NCBI GenBank assembly: GCA_965279135.1
Contig: OZ257133.1
Coordinates: 496,001-560,000 of the forward strand
Source: Croceimicrobium sp965279135
Lineage (GTDB): Bacteria; Bacteroidota; Bacteroidia; Flavobacteriales; Schleiferiaceae
DNA length: 64,000 nucleotides
Direction of reading: 5' to 3'
The position numbers were made by a program, and so were the translations under genes. Below, one piece after another: positions 23,603-31,295 of this stretch (positions are counted from its first letter, which is position 1; every line of letters starts with the position of its first letter). The notes under the pieces were generated by a model. It saw only the letters and a program-made list of their open reading frames with translations. It did not search any database and had not been told where the DNA came from.

Positions 23603-24673
23603 CTATATTGGCCAATAGATTTTTCGTAATGGGACTAAGGCCTTAACTTCTGGTGCAAGTGTTTCATAGTTATCGACAAGTAACTCCGCTAGGAGTTCAA
23701 AGTCTACTAGAGTGATGGGGAAATTAGCCCTTTCCGCTTCGTATTTGGCATCTTGAGTGAAGCCTGTGGTGGATACGTAAATCCCCTTCTCGATATTTCT
23801 TAAGCCACCAATGAAATTTCGTAACTCTGGTGCAGAGACTTTCTCTTTACTCTGGCTTTTGTGTTTAACTTCGGCTTTAATCCTAGGTTCTAACATACCT
23901 AATCCGTCAGGGGAAGCATGTATATCACTTCCTAAATCTCTAACTTTTGGTGTCAATCGGCTCTTATAGCCCATTGCAGTTAGAATTCCAGCAACAAGTT
24001 TTTCAATTTGGTTGGAGTCTAATTCAGCTATCGAATCTTGAATAAAGTCAATAGATCGCGCGACTACCTCTTCTCTTATCCGATCCTCTTGTTCTTTCTC
24101 GAATTCTTTTATGGATTCATCCTCATGTTGTTTCAATATTGAAACCTGCTCAGCGAACTCTTCTTCAGAAATATATCCTGGGTGGGCGGCTCTAATTTCA
24201 TTAAACACTTGCTCTGGTATTTCGAAAAGGGTTAAAATTGAACCTAGTATGTTTTTTGATTCAGGAGTGAGTTGATCTCTATCAATTGGATACTCATTCC
24301 ATTCGACCTTTCTGAAATGGTGAAATTTGTAGGAAGTATTATATCCATAGTCCGAAATTATTTCACCAAAGTAGTAACATCTACTATCGGTATCATAGGT
24401 GACAATATTGTGCCCTTCTTTTATTTCATCAATGAACCTCCACATTTGACCTGAACTTTGATTTAATCGTCCAGGTGAAAACTCAGGATATGAGGATTGA
24501 AGTCTTTTCTTTAAATCTTTGTACTTCGTTTTTCTGGAAATTTTACCTGTTTCATTCCATCCTAAAGCGCAAATGCCTTTATCTAAAAATTCATGGAGTA
24601 AAAAGCTTCCTTGCCCGGATCTTACCATCCATGCTTTGGGTTTATTTGATTGATTCATAGTTTTTATGACCAT
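23603..24673 (-). CDS. Mrr-family restriction endonuclease
   Basis: 356 aa. The C-terminal third is an Mrr-like PD-(D/E)XK nuclease: IEKLVAGILTAMGYKS, then DLGSDIHASPDG and IKAEVKHK, giving Asp and Glu-x-Lys catalytic residues at about 250-275, then FIGGLRNIEKGIYVSTTGFTQDA. The N-terminal 150 residues (WMVRSGQG...ALGWNETGKIS...WRFIDEIKEGHNIVTYD) look like the substrate-reading module found on stand-alone Mrr-type proteins, possibly PUA/EVE-like; this is inferred. A charged helical linker joins them. No methyltransferase is adjacent, so a modification-dependent enzyme is likely. ATG 24658 is an alternative start. Confidence 0.82.
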   Translation of the reverse strand: MVIKTMNQSNKPKAWMVRSGQGSFLLHEFLDKGICALGWNETGKISRKTKYKDLKKRLQSSYPEFSPGRLNQSSGQMWRFIDEIKEGHNIVTYDTDSRCYYFGEIISDYGYNTSYKFHHFRKVEWNEYPIDRDQLTPESKNILGSILTLFEIPEQVFNEIRAAHPGYISEEEFAEQVSILKQHEDESIKEFEKEQEDRIREEVVARSIDFIQDSIAELDSNQIEKLVAGILTAMGYKSRLTPKVRDLGSDIHASPDGLGMLEPRIKAEVKHKSQSKEKVSAPELRNFIGGLRNIEKGIYVSTTGFTQDAKYEAERANFPITLVDFELLAELLVDNYETLAPEVKALVPLRKIYWPI

Positions 24674-25250
24674 TATATTTGGAAAGCAAAATTCTAGTTA
24701 ACACACTTCCTAATCGTTGCGTTTTATTGCAATGCATCTATATTGGTTATGGCTATTTGTTTAACCAGATAGTAAGCGCGCCAGAACTCATTTTAATAAA
24801 ATCCTATTTAAGATTAGGCTAAATTGCGAATTGATCTAGTAAGTAGTCGAAAATACTAAGGATTTATAAGCTTTTCTATTTGAAGCCAATCAAGATTCTT
24901 CTGAATCTTAACTAGAAAATCTTTATGTGATTCATGGGGTACTACAAATTATGAAAACTCAATTTAAAAACTTAAATAACTCTACTCTAGAGCTTAAGAT
25001 TGAGATTATCGGATTTAAATCAAGCTATTTTAAATTAATCGAGAAATTTTAATCCTAAGGAAGTTTAACCCAATCCGCTTCAGTACTGAACTTCCAACCA
25101 CCAAATATTTAAAGGCTTCTTATTGGAGCAAACTCGTTTCAATTCTTCTATCCTAAGACGTTTCGATCAGCTTTGGGAGTAGCTTCACTGTACCCAAGCT
25201 AGTTCTTAATGCCAAGGATATCATCCTCTTCTTTTTTCCGAAGCTCAGCT
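24674..25250. other. AT-rich intergenic region without recognisable genes
   Basis: 577 bp between the Mrr-type gene and the GIY-YIG gene. The longest plus-strand frame worth noting is 24951-25052 (33 aa, Lys- and Asn-rich, no homology). I see no promoter-terminator pair, repeat or RNA. AT content is visibly higher than in the flanking core genes, consistent with a decayed accessory region. Confidence 0.5.
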
Positions 25251-25490
25251 CTATAACAACCTTTTCCTCAAAAACGCTCTTCCCGATCCGCTTTTTAAAT
25301 ACTTCTCAAAGAGAAAGGCCTTATACTTTTCATCAAAAACCAAATAGGTAATAACTTTTATTGGACGGCGATAGCTAGTGGATTTCACTCTCCCGGAATT
25401 GTGTTGCTCTATTCGTCGATGCAAGTTTTTGGTGCAACCCGTATAAACAGTCCCGTCAGTGCATTTAGCGATGTAAACATATTGTTTCAA
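25251..25490 (-). CDS. GIY-YIG nuclease-domain protein (YhbQ/UPF0213-like)
   Basis: 79 aa, a single GIY-YIG domain: YVYIAKCTDGTVYTGCT with the two motif strands, then LHRRIEQHNSG and the catalytic-type Glu in FLFEKYLKSG near residue 62. Small stand-alone GIY-YIG proteins are widespread and of uncertain role (DNA repair or remnants of mobile elements). The motif's Gly and Tyr residues are replaced in part (VYI / VYTGCT), as in the YhbQ group. Confidence 0.85.
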   Translation of the reverse strand: MKQYVYIAKCTDGTVYTGCTKNLHRRIEQHNSGRVKSTSYRRPIKVITYLVFDEKYKAFLFEKYLKSGSGRAFLRKRLL

Positions 25491-25640
25491 GGATCATAGT
25501 TTGCAGGTAAGATAACTGGGGTGTAACTATTTTATGACCCTGACCAATTGAAAAACGTTTCCATAGTGGACTTGGACGTTTTCAGCATCGCTCTTTAGCG
25601 AGTATAGAAGGTAATGGCATGTATTGTAGAGTACTGTGAG

Positions 25641-26150
25641 GTATCTCTGCCGAAGTTCGTGTGTGGGTATAGTTTAATGTGAGCGAGCTCGCCGTCGCTC
25701 CTTCATGGGATATCGGAGCTATGGCGAGCGAGGGGATTTGGTGAAGAAACTTCGCCGAAGCTTGTGGGTAGATATGGTTTAAAGTGAGCGATCTCGCCGT
25801 CGCTCCTCAAAGGTTTTGGGAGCTTTTGCGAGCAGGGGAATTAGAGTGGAGTGCCTCCGCCGAAGCTTGTGAGTGGGTATGGTTTAAAATGAGAGAAGCT
25901 CGCCGTCGCTCCTCAATGTTTTCGGAGCTTTTGCGAGCAGGGGATTAGAGTGGAGTGTCTCCGCCAGAGCTCGTGAATAGGTATGGTTTAGAACTAGAGA
26001 AGCTCGCCGTCGCTCCTCAATTGATTTCGGAGCTATGGCGAGCGAAGAATCAGGTGGAGAAACTCCGCCGAAGCTTGTGGATGGGAATGGTTTAGAATGA
26101 AAAAAGCTCGCCGTCGCTCCTCAATTAATTTCGGAGCTTTGGCGAGCGAA
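25641..26150. repeat. Five-copy tandem array of a 104-106 bp hairpin repeat next to ssrA
   Basis: Five related units with the anchor [GT]CTCGCC at 25687, 25792, 25898, 26002 and 26106, so the period is 104-106 bp. Each can form a two-tier hairpin: outer GCTCGCC/GGCGAGC and inner GCTCC/GGAGC around a variable A/T-rich loop, followed by conserved segments TGGAG...CTCCGCCGAAGCTTGTG and GGTATGGTTTA. Copies differ by scattered substitutions. The last unit ends GGCGAGCGAA exactly at the tmRNA 3' terminus, and the GGTGGAG of the tmRNA 3' end recurs at unit boundaries. The array lies downstream of ssrA on its strand. Confidence 0.85.
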
Positions 26151-26551
26151 GGTGGAGCTGCGGGGAGTCGAACCCCGGTGCAAACAAGGAAGTGGAAGGC
26201 TTTCTACATGCTTATTTTGTTATTCGATTGTCGACTAGCATCTGGGAACAAACACCCCAATACTAGCTTAGTTGCGGATTACAGTGTCGCGGGCATTACG
26301 CAACGCACTACCCGTTAGTCCAGATTTAATGACACCCCTGAGTCCAAACCATCTAGACTTAGGTTCGGAGGGATGACTTGCTCTCGCGTCTTACGCGTAG
26401 ATTAGCTCAAAGCCTCATCAGAGTGCTTAGGCGGCAAGTGCGAAGTTATTTTCGCCAATTATAATTTGAAGCATCTTTTTTACGGGAGACATCTCCATGT
26501 CCCGACATGCTTACATTCGACTTCATCTTGCTGTCGAAACCGATCAGCCCC
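26151..26551 (-). ncRNA. ssrA: Transfer-messenger RNA (tmRNA)
   Basis: Rescues stalled ribosomes by trans-translation. The 5' end GGGGCTGATCGGTTTCGACAG (minus strand, from 26551) is the hallmark tmRNA start. The 3' end has the T-arm CCGGGGTTCGACTCCCCG and acceptor CAGCTCC pairing with GGGGCTG, then ACC, with the terminal A not encoded. The tag frame at 26427-26456 reads GENNFALAA then TAA, the Bacteroidota type of degradation tag. Length about 400 nt. Any protein frame drawn across 26097-26318 is an artefact. tmRNA 3' ends are common integration sites, and an accessory region indeed adjoins this one. Confidence 0.96.
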
Positions 26552-26616
26552 AAATGTGAAAGAACAAAAGAAAAAGGCCTGCAATTTAGGTATCTTTACC
26601 CGAAATCATCCATTCT

Positions 26617-27822
26617 ATGAAGATCGGAATCATCCGTGAAGGAAAGAATCCACCTGATAAACGCGTTCCCCTCAGTCCTCAACAATCACTACAATTATTA
26701 AGCCAATATCCTGATCTGCAAATAGCTGTTCAGCCAAGCCCGATCCGCTGTTTCAAGGATCAGGAGTATGCCGAATTAGGTCTTTCACTTGAAGAAGATT
26801 TGTCAGATTGCGATGTGCTTCTGGGGGTGAAAGAGGTTCCCATCGAAATGTTGATTCCTAACAAAACCTACCTCTTCTTTTCTCATACCTACAAGAAGCA
26901 GGAGTATAATCGAGATTTACTCCGAGCAATCCTGGATAAGAAAATTCGCCTTATTGACTATGAGATGCTTAAAGACCCGGGAGGGAAAAGACTACTAGGT
27001 TTTGGTCGCTATGCGGGAATAGTGGGTGCTTACAATGGTTTTCGGGCCTATGGGAAAATGACCGGTAGTTATGATCTTAAAGCCGCTTATGAATGTCTTG
27101 ATCGGCGTGAGTTAGAACAAGAATTAGTCAAAGTGCTACTTCCCGAAAACTTCCGTATTGCCTTAACAGGAGCAGGTAAGGTGGCTGGCGGGGCGATGGA
27201 GATTCTTTCCGCCCTTAAAATTACTCAGGTTTACCCTGATGAGTTTATTCGGGAAGACTTTAATCGAGAAGCAGTTTTCACCCAACTAAATGTGCACGAC
27301 TATTTTGAGCGGGTTGACGGAACCGAGTTTAAACGATTGGATTTTTATCGTGATAATTCCGGCTATCAATCGCGCTTTTTAGAATATGCCGAGCATGCCG
27401 ATATGTATATCGCTTGTCATTATTGGGCGGAAGGTTCACCATTCATATTCAGCCGGGAAGAGGCTCGCGATCCTCGCTTCAATGTGAAATTGGTGGCCGA
27501 TATTTCCTGCGATATAGATGGACCGGTAGCCAGCACTTTAAGACCTTCCACTATTGCTGATCCTTTCTATGCTTATGACCCCGTTCAGGAAAAGGAAGTA
27601 GAGTTTGGTACAAAGGGCAGCATTGCGGTTAGCGCTGTAGATAATCTCCCGGGAGAATTACCCAGGGATGCATCCGAAGACTTTGGAAATGAGCTGATAA
27701 AACACATCATCCCGCAGTTTTTTAATGGAGATGAGCAGCGCATTTTAGCGCGAGCTAGTGAGACTAATCTTCAAGGTGAGCTTACTGAGTCCTTTTCCTA
27801 TCTCGATGATTACGTGAATTAG
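26617..27822 (+). CDS. Saccharopine dehydrogenase/alanine dehydrogenase-like NAD(P) oxidoreductase
   Basis: 401 aa. The N-terminus MKIGIIREGKNPPDKRVPLSP is that of the alanine dehydrogenase/transhydrogenase and lysine-forming saccharopine dehydrogenase group, with Arg and Lys for substrate binding. A Rossmann region follows (FRIALTGAGKVAGGAMEIL, near residue 188), and the DISCDIDGPVASTLRPSTIADPFYAYDP stretch is characteristic of the saccharopine dehydrogenase branch. It is likely an amino-acid dehydrogenase in the cytoplasm; the exact substrate is unsure. A TATCTTTA box about 30 nt upstream is a possible promoter, divergent from ssrA. Confidence 0.8.
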   Translation: MKIGIIREGKNPPDKRVPLSPQQSLQLLSQYPDLQIAVQPSPIRCFKDQEYAELGLSLEEDLSDCDVLLGVKEVPIEMLIPNKTYLFFSHTYKKQEYNRDLLRAILDKKIRLIDYEMLKDPGGKRLLGFGRYAGIVGAYNGFRAYGKMTGSYDLKAAYECLDRRELEQELVKVLLPENFRIALTGAGKVAGGAMEILSALKITQVYPDEFIREDFNREAVFTQLNVHDYFERVDGTEFKRLDFYRDNSGYQSRFLEYAEHADMYIACHYWAEGSPFIFSREEARDPRFNVKLVADISCDIDGPVASTLRPSTIADPFYAYDPVQEKEVEFGTKGSIAVSAVDNLPGELPRDASEDFGNELIKHIIPQFFNGDEQRILARASETNLQGELTESFSYLDDYVN

Positions 27823-27832
27823 GCATTTCGAC

Positions 27833-27840
27833 TAAATTTG
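27833..27840 (+). promoter_or_regulatory. -7 promoter box for the acyltransferase pair
   Basis: TAAATTTG followed by C matches the TAnnTTTG consensus and lies 17 nt before the ATG at 27858, giving a short leader. Confidence 0.5.
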
Positions 27841-27857
27841 CCCCCCAATTTGATGGA

Positions 27858-28694
27858 ATGAGTACGGCCCCTGCCAAGTACATAGAAATTGAAAAAGTGA
27901 TAGCTGAGAAGAACCCTACTTTGGCCAAATGGCTTCCGGGTTTCATCGTACGCTATATCAAAAAGATCATTCACCAGGAAGAGATCAACGCAGTGATGCT
28001 AAAGCACGGGGAAAAGCGTGGACTTCCATTTGTAAGGGCGGGTTTAGACTTTTTAGAAACTACTGTAAAAACAGTGGGGCTGGAGAACGTACCTAAAGAT
28101 GGAGGCATCATTCTGGCTTCTAATCATCCCTTAGGCGGTTTAGATGGTATTGCTTTCATGAAAGCGGTGGGTGAGGTTCGAGAAGACATCCAATTCCTGG
28201 TTAATGATATACTGCTTAACATCAAAAACTTGGAGCCTCTTTTTATTCCGGTGAATAAGGTTGGTGCAAATCCCAGGGCAGCATTGAAAGTGATTGAAGA
28301 GACCTATGCCAGAGATATTGCCGTATTAGTTTTTCCATCTGGTATGGTAAGTCGCAGATTACCAGATGGTATTGGTGATTTGGAATGGCAGAAAAGCTTT
28401 ATCGCTCGATCAAAGAAGTACAAAAAGGATATTATTCCTGTACATATTGATGGTAAAAATTCCTCCTGGTTCTATAATCTTTCCCATTGGCGCAGTAAAT
28501 TAGGCATCAAAGCCAATTTGGAAATGTTTTACCTCGCAGATGAGATGTTCAAACAAAGAGGTAAGACGATTACCATAACTTTTGGTGAACCTGTTTCCTG
28601 GCAAAGTTTCGATAAGTCGAAAAGCTTGGTAGAGTGGGCCGAGCACATGCGCAGTTTAACCTATGCCTTGCCTGAAAAGTATAAGGATCGATGA
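27858..28694 (+). CDS. PlsC-like acyltransferase (GlsA/OlsA type)
   Basis: 278 aa. The acyltransferase motif I NHPLGGLDG (HX4D, about residues 93-101), a PVNKVGANPRA region and the FPSGMVSRR motif III mark the glycerolphosphate acyltransferase superfamily. The next gene overlaps it by 4 bp and encodes a hemolysin-like N-acyltransferase. That pairing is the known arrangement for glycine lipid (GlsB-GlsA, Bacteroides) and ornithine lipid (OlsB-OlsA) synthesis, in which this enzyme O-acylates the lyso-lipid at the inner membrane. Which amino acid is used cannot be told from sequence. Confidence 0.8.
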   Translation: MSTAPAKYIEIEKVIAEKNPTLAKWLPGFIVRYIKKIIHQEEINAVMLKHGEKRGLPFVRAGLDFLETTVKTVGLENVPKDGGIILASNHPLGGLDGIAFMKAVGEVREDIQFLVNDILLNIKNLEPLFIPVNKVGANPRAALKVIEETYARDIAVLVFPSGMVSRRLPDGIGDLEWQKSFIARSKKYKKDIIPVHIDGKNSSWFYNLSHWRSKLGIKANLEMFYLADEMFKQRGKTITITFGEPVSWQSFDKSKSLVEWAEHMRSLTYALPEKYKDR

Positions 28695-29662
28695 AGGATA
28701 TTATAAATCCGGTTAACCGGGAAGCTATCATAAGTGAACTTACGGAAGAGAACTTCCTAACTAATACCTCAAAAGGTGGCAATCAGCTCTATTTGGCTGA
28801 TCATCGCCATGCTCCAAACATGGTTCGTGAGATAGGTCGACTTAGAGAAGTGGCCTTTCGTACCGCAGGTGGAGGAACAGGCAAGGAGCTTGACCTTGAT
28901 CAATATGATTTAAGTCCAGATCATCCCTATCAGCAATTGATCGTTTGGGATCCGGAAGATCAAGAGATTCTGGCGGGTTATCGGGTTTTAAAATGTATTG
29001 ATGGAGAACGTGATGAGAATGGAAAGCTAAAATCGGCTACTAGTAAGCTCTTCAAACTTTCGGATAAGATGGTGGAGGAGTTTTTACCGATCACAGTGGA
29101 GCTGGGTCGATCTTTCGTGCAGCCCAAGTATCAGCGCACTGCTCCGCGTAAAAGCATTTTCGCATTGGATAACCTTTGGGATGGTCTAACAGCCTTAATG
29201 TTGGATGATCCTAATCTGGAGTACATGTTTGGGAAAGTAACCATGTACCCTCATTTTAATCGCGAGGCACGCAATATGATACTGGCCTTTATGCGCCACT
29301 ATTTCCCTGATCCCGATGGACTAGTACGTCCTCGTGAAGCTTTGGTAGCGGAGGAGCTCTTAAAGCCGCACTTCGCTCTATTTGAAGGACTGGAGTATAA
29401 GGAAGGTCGAAAGGCTTTAGCGGCAGAGATGAAACTTCGGGGGGAGTCTATTCCGCCATTGATTAACAGCTATATGTCCCTCACCACTACAATGAGGAGT
29501 TTTGGAACCGCTCTAAACCCAAACTTTGGAGAAGTGGAAGAAACCGGTATTCTAATCAAGTTTAGGGATATCGATCCCGCTCGCTTAGATCGCTATATGG
29601 GCAATTTCAAGGACAATTCAGAGTATCGCGGACCTTTCTATGTTCCTGCTACTGAGGCTTAG
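28691..29662 (+). CDS. Hemolysin-like GNAT N-acyltransferase (GlsB/OlsB type)
   Basis: 323 aa GNAT-fold protein of the group once called hemolysins. The IGRLREVAFRTAGGGTGKELDLDQYD segment, then ILAGYRVL, ITVELGRSFVQPKYQR and the LWDGL helix are family hallmarks. The enzyme attaches a 3-hydroxy-acyl chain from ACP to the amino group of glycine or ornithine, making the lyso-lipid acylated by the upstream enzyme, whose stop it overlaps (ATGA). The 3' end overlaps convergent rpe by 4 bp. Confidence 0.82.
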   Translation: MKDIINPVNREAIISELTEENFLTNTSKGGNQLYLADHRHAPNMVREIGRLREVAFRTAGGGTGKELDLDQYDLSPDHPYQQLIVWDPEDQEILAGYRVLKCIDGERDENGKLKSATSKLFKLSDKMVEEFLPITVELGRSFVQPKYQRTAPRKSIFALDNLWDGLTALMLDDPNLEYMFGKVTMYPHFNREARNMILAFMRHYFPDPDGLVRPREALVAEELLKPHFALFEGLEYKEGRKALAAEMKLRGESIPPLINSYMSLTTTMRSFGTALNPNFGEVEETGILIKFRDIDPARLDRYMGNFKDNSEYRGPFYVPATEA

Positions 29663-30306
29663 TGTTGCTTCAATTCCTTAATCGTAGCGATAGGATCTTC
29701 AGATCGAAAAACAAAGCTTCCGGCTACTAAAACATCAGCCCCAGCTTCGATTAGCCGAGGTGCATTGTCATTATTCACCCCACCATCAATTTCAATAAGG
29801 GTTTTACTGCCAGCAGAATCAATCATAGCCCGCAGGCTTCTCACCTTATCATAGGTACGTTCAATAAAAGCCTGACCGCCAAATCCGGGATTCACGCTCA
29901 TCATACATACCAAATCGATATCCTGAATAACATCCTTCAATACTTCTACCGGAGTATGGGGATTTAGGGCCACCCCTGCTTTCATACCAGCTGCTTTAAT
30001 TGCTTGTAAGCTTCGGTGCAGGTGGGTGGAAGCTTCATAATGTACTGTAAGGACATCAGCCCCAACATTTTTAAAATCTTCAATATAGCGTTCGGGCTTC
30101 TCAATCATCAGATGTACATCGAGCGTTTTGGTTGCTACTTTATTAATCCCGGCAATAACCGGAAGTCCGAAGGAGATATTAGGAACGAAGAGCCCATCCA
30201 TAACATCGAGGTGAAACCAATCTGCTGCACTTTCATTAACCATTTTACAATCGCGTTCCAGATTAAGGAAATCGGCGGCAAGAAGACTCGGTGCAATAAG
30301 GGCCAT
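29659..30306 (-). CDS. rpe: Ribulose-phosphate 3-epimerase
   Basis: Interconverts ribulose-5-phosphate and xylulose-5-phosphate in the pentose phosphate pathway. TIM barrel with IAPSLLAADF at the start, catalytic Asp in HLDVMDGLFVPN, HLMIEKPERY, MSVNPGFGGQ and the second Asp in EIDGGVN. ATG 30306 is chosen: the longer frame starts with TTG inside a TAGTTTTG promoter box (30322-30329, minus strand) that would place transcription start just ahead of this ATG. Confidence 0.95.
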   Translation of the reverse strand: MALIAPSLLAADFLNLERDCKMVNESAADWFHLDVMDGLFVPNISFGLPVIAGINKVATKTLDVHLMIEKPERYIEDFKNVGADVLTVHYEASTHLHRSLQAIKAAGMKAGVALNPHTPVEVLKDVIQDIDLVCMMSVNPGFGGQAFIERTYDKVRSLRAMIDSAGSKTLIEIDGGVNNDNAPRLIEAGADVLVAGSFVFRSEDPIATIKELKQH

Positions 30307-30321
30307 AGCGTAAATTTTGGG

Positions 30322-30358
30322 CAAAACTAAAAAACCCCGACGCTATGGTCGGGGTTTT
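30322..30358 (-). terminator. rpoD terminator overlapping the rpe promoter
   Basis: A perfect stem AAAACCCCGAC/GTCGGGGTTTT (30331-30341 and 30348-30358) with loop GCTATG lies between rpoD and rpe. On the minus strand the T run that follows merges with the rpe -7 box TAGTTTTG (30322-30329). It ends leftward transcription arriving from the rpe side only if initiated upstream, so in effect it separates rpe's own promoter from what lies to its right; note that rpoD lies upstream of it on this strand. Confidence 0.8.
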
Positions 30359-30379
30359 CTATACATTTTGTGAGATCTA

Positions 30380-31243
30380 TTAACCTAAATAGGTTTTCAA
30401 AATCTTACTTCTGGAAGTGTGTTTCAATCTGCGGATCGCCTTTTCCTTGATTTGACGTACACGCTCGCGGGTGAGATCGAATTTCTCGCCAATTTCTTCG
30501 AGGGTCATTGGGTGTTGTCCACCTAATCCAAAGTAAAGACGTACCACATCACCTTCTCTTGGGGTCAATGTGGCTAAAGAACGCTCAATCTCGGTACGCA
30601 AAGAGTCCTGCATTAGCGTGTCATCAGGGTTAGGACTTTCACCTGTGTTCAATACATCATACAGGTTGCTGTCTTCACCTTCTACCAATGGTGCATCCAT
30701 GGAGATATGACGACCACTATTACGCATGCTCTCCTTCACATCGTTTTCACCCATTTCAAGGTTGTCCGCGATTTCTTCAGGAGAAGGTGCACGTTCGTGC
30801 TCCTGTTCTAGTTGCGCATAAGATTTATTAATCTTATTGATCGAGCCGATCTTATTGAGTGGCAAACGCACAATTCGCGATTGCTCAGCCAGGGCTTGCA
30901 GGATACTTTGACGAATCCACCATACGGCATAGGAAATGAATTTAAATCCGCGAGTTTCATCGAAACGTTGGGCGGCCTTTATTAATCCGAGGTTTCCTTC
31001 GTTAATTAAATCCGGCAGGGTTAATCCCTGGTTTTGATATTGCTTGGCCACAGAAACCACAAATCGAAGGTTGGCCTTGGTTAACTTTTCCAAAGCTACC
31101 TGATCACCAGCCTTGATACGTTGTGCCAACTCTACTTCCTCCTCGGCAGTAATCAAGTCTACTTTACCGATTTCCTGAAGGTATTTGTCGAGCGACGCCG
31201 TTTCACGGTTGGTAACCTGTTTTGTGATCTTTAACTGTCTCAT
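30380..31243 (-). CDS. rpoD: Primary sigma factor RpoD/SigA (short Bacteroidota form)
   Basis: 287 aa, the short primary sigma of Bacteroidota that lacks region 1.1 and the non-conserved insert. Region 1.2 (SLDKYLQEIGKVDLIT), region 2 (LRFVVSVAKQYQNQGL, GNLGLIKAAQRFD, FISYAVWWIRQSI), region 3 and region 4 (LTPREGDVVRLYFGL, LTRERVRQIKEKAIRRLK) are all present. It directs transcription from the TAnnTTTG promoters noted throughout this window. It is 52 bp downstream of pnp on the same strand. Confidence 0.97.
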   Translation of the reverse strand: MRQLKITKQVTNRETASLDKYLQEIGKVDLITAEEEVELAQRIKAGDQVALEKLTKANLRFVVSVAKQYQNQGLTLPDLINEGNLGLIKAAQRFDETRGFKFISYAVWWIRQSILQALAEQSRIVRLPLNKIGSINKINKSYAQLEQEHERAPSPEEIADNLEMGENDVKESMRNSGRHISMDAPLVEGEDSNLYDVLNTGESPNPDDTLMQDSLRTEIERSLATLTPREGDVVRLYFGLGGQHPMTLEEIGEKFDLTRERVRQIKEKAIRRLKHTSRSKILKTYLG

Positions 31244-31295
31244 TGGCTACAATAAAAATTAGAATTCGTTTTTAAATAACTGAAAAGCCAGAGTT

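Noticed and set aside
24951..25052. 33-aa Lys/Asn-rich ORF
   Set aside because: AT-rich chance frame with no promoter box, partner or known relatives.
25641..26150. CRISPR array
   Set aside because: Units of 104-106 bp are similar along their whole length, with no unique spacers of constant size and no cas genes.
26097..26318. 73-aa plus-strand ORF
   Set aside because: It runs through the tandem repeat and the 3' third of tmRNA on the opposite strand; its residues are a translation of the acceptor and T-arm.
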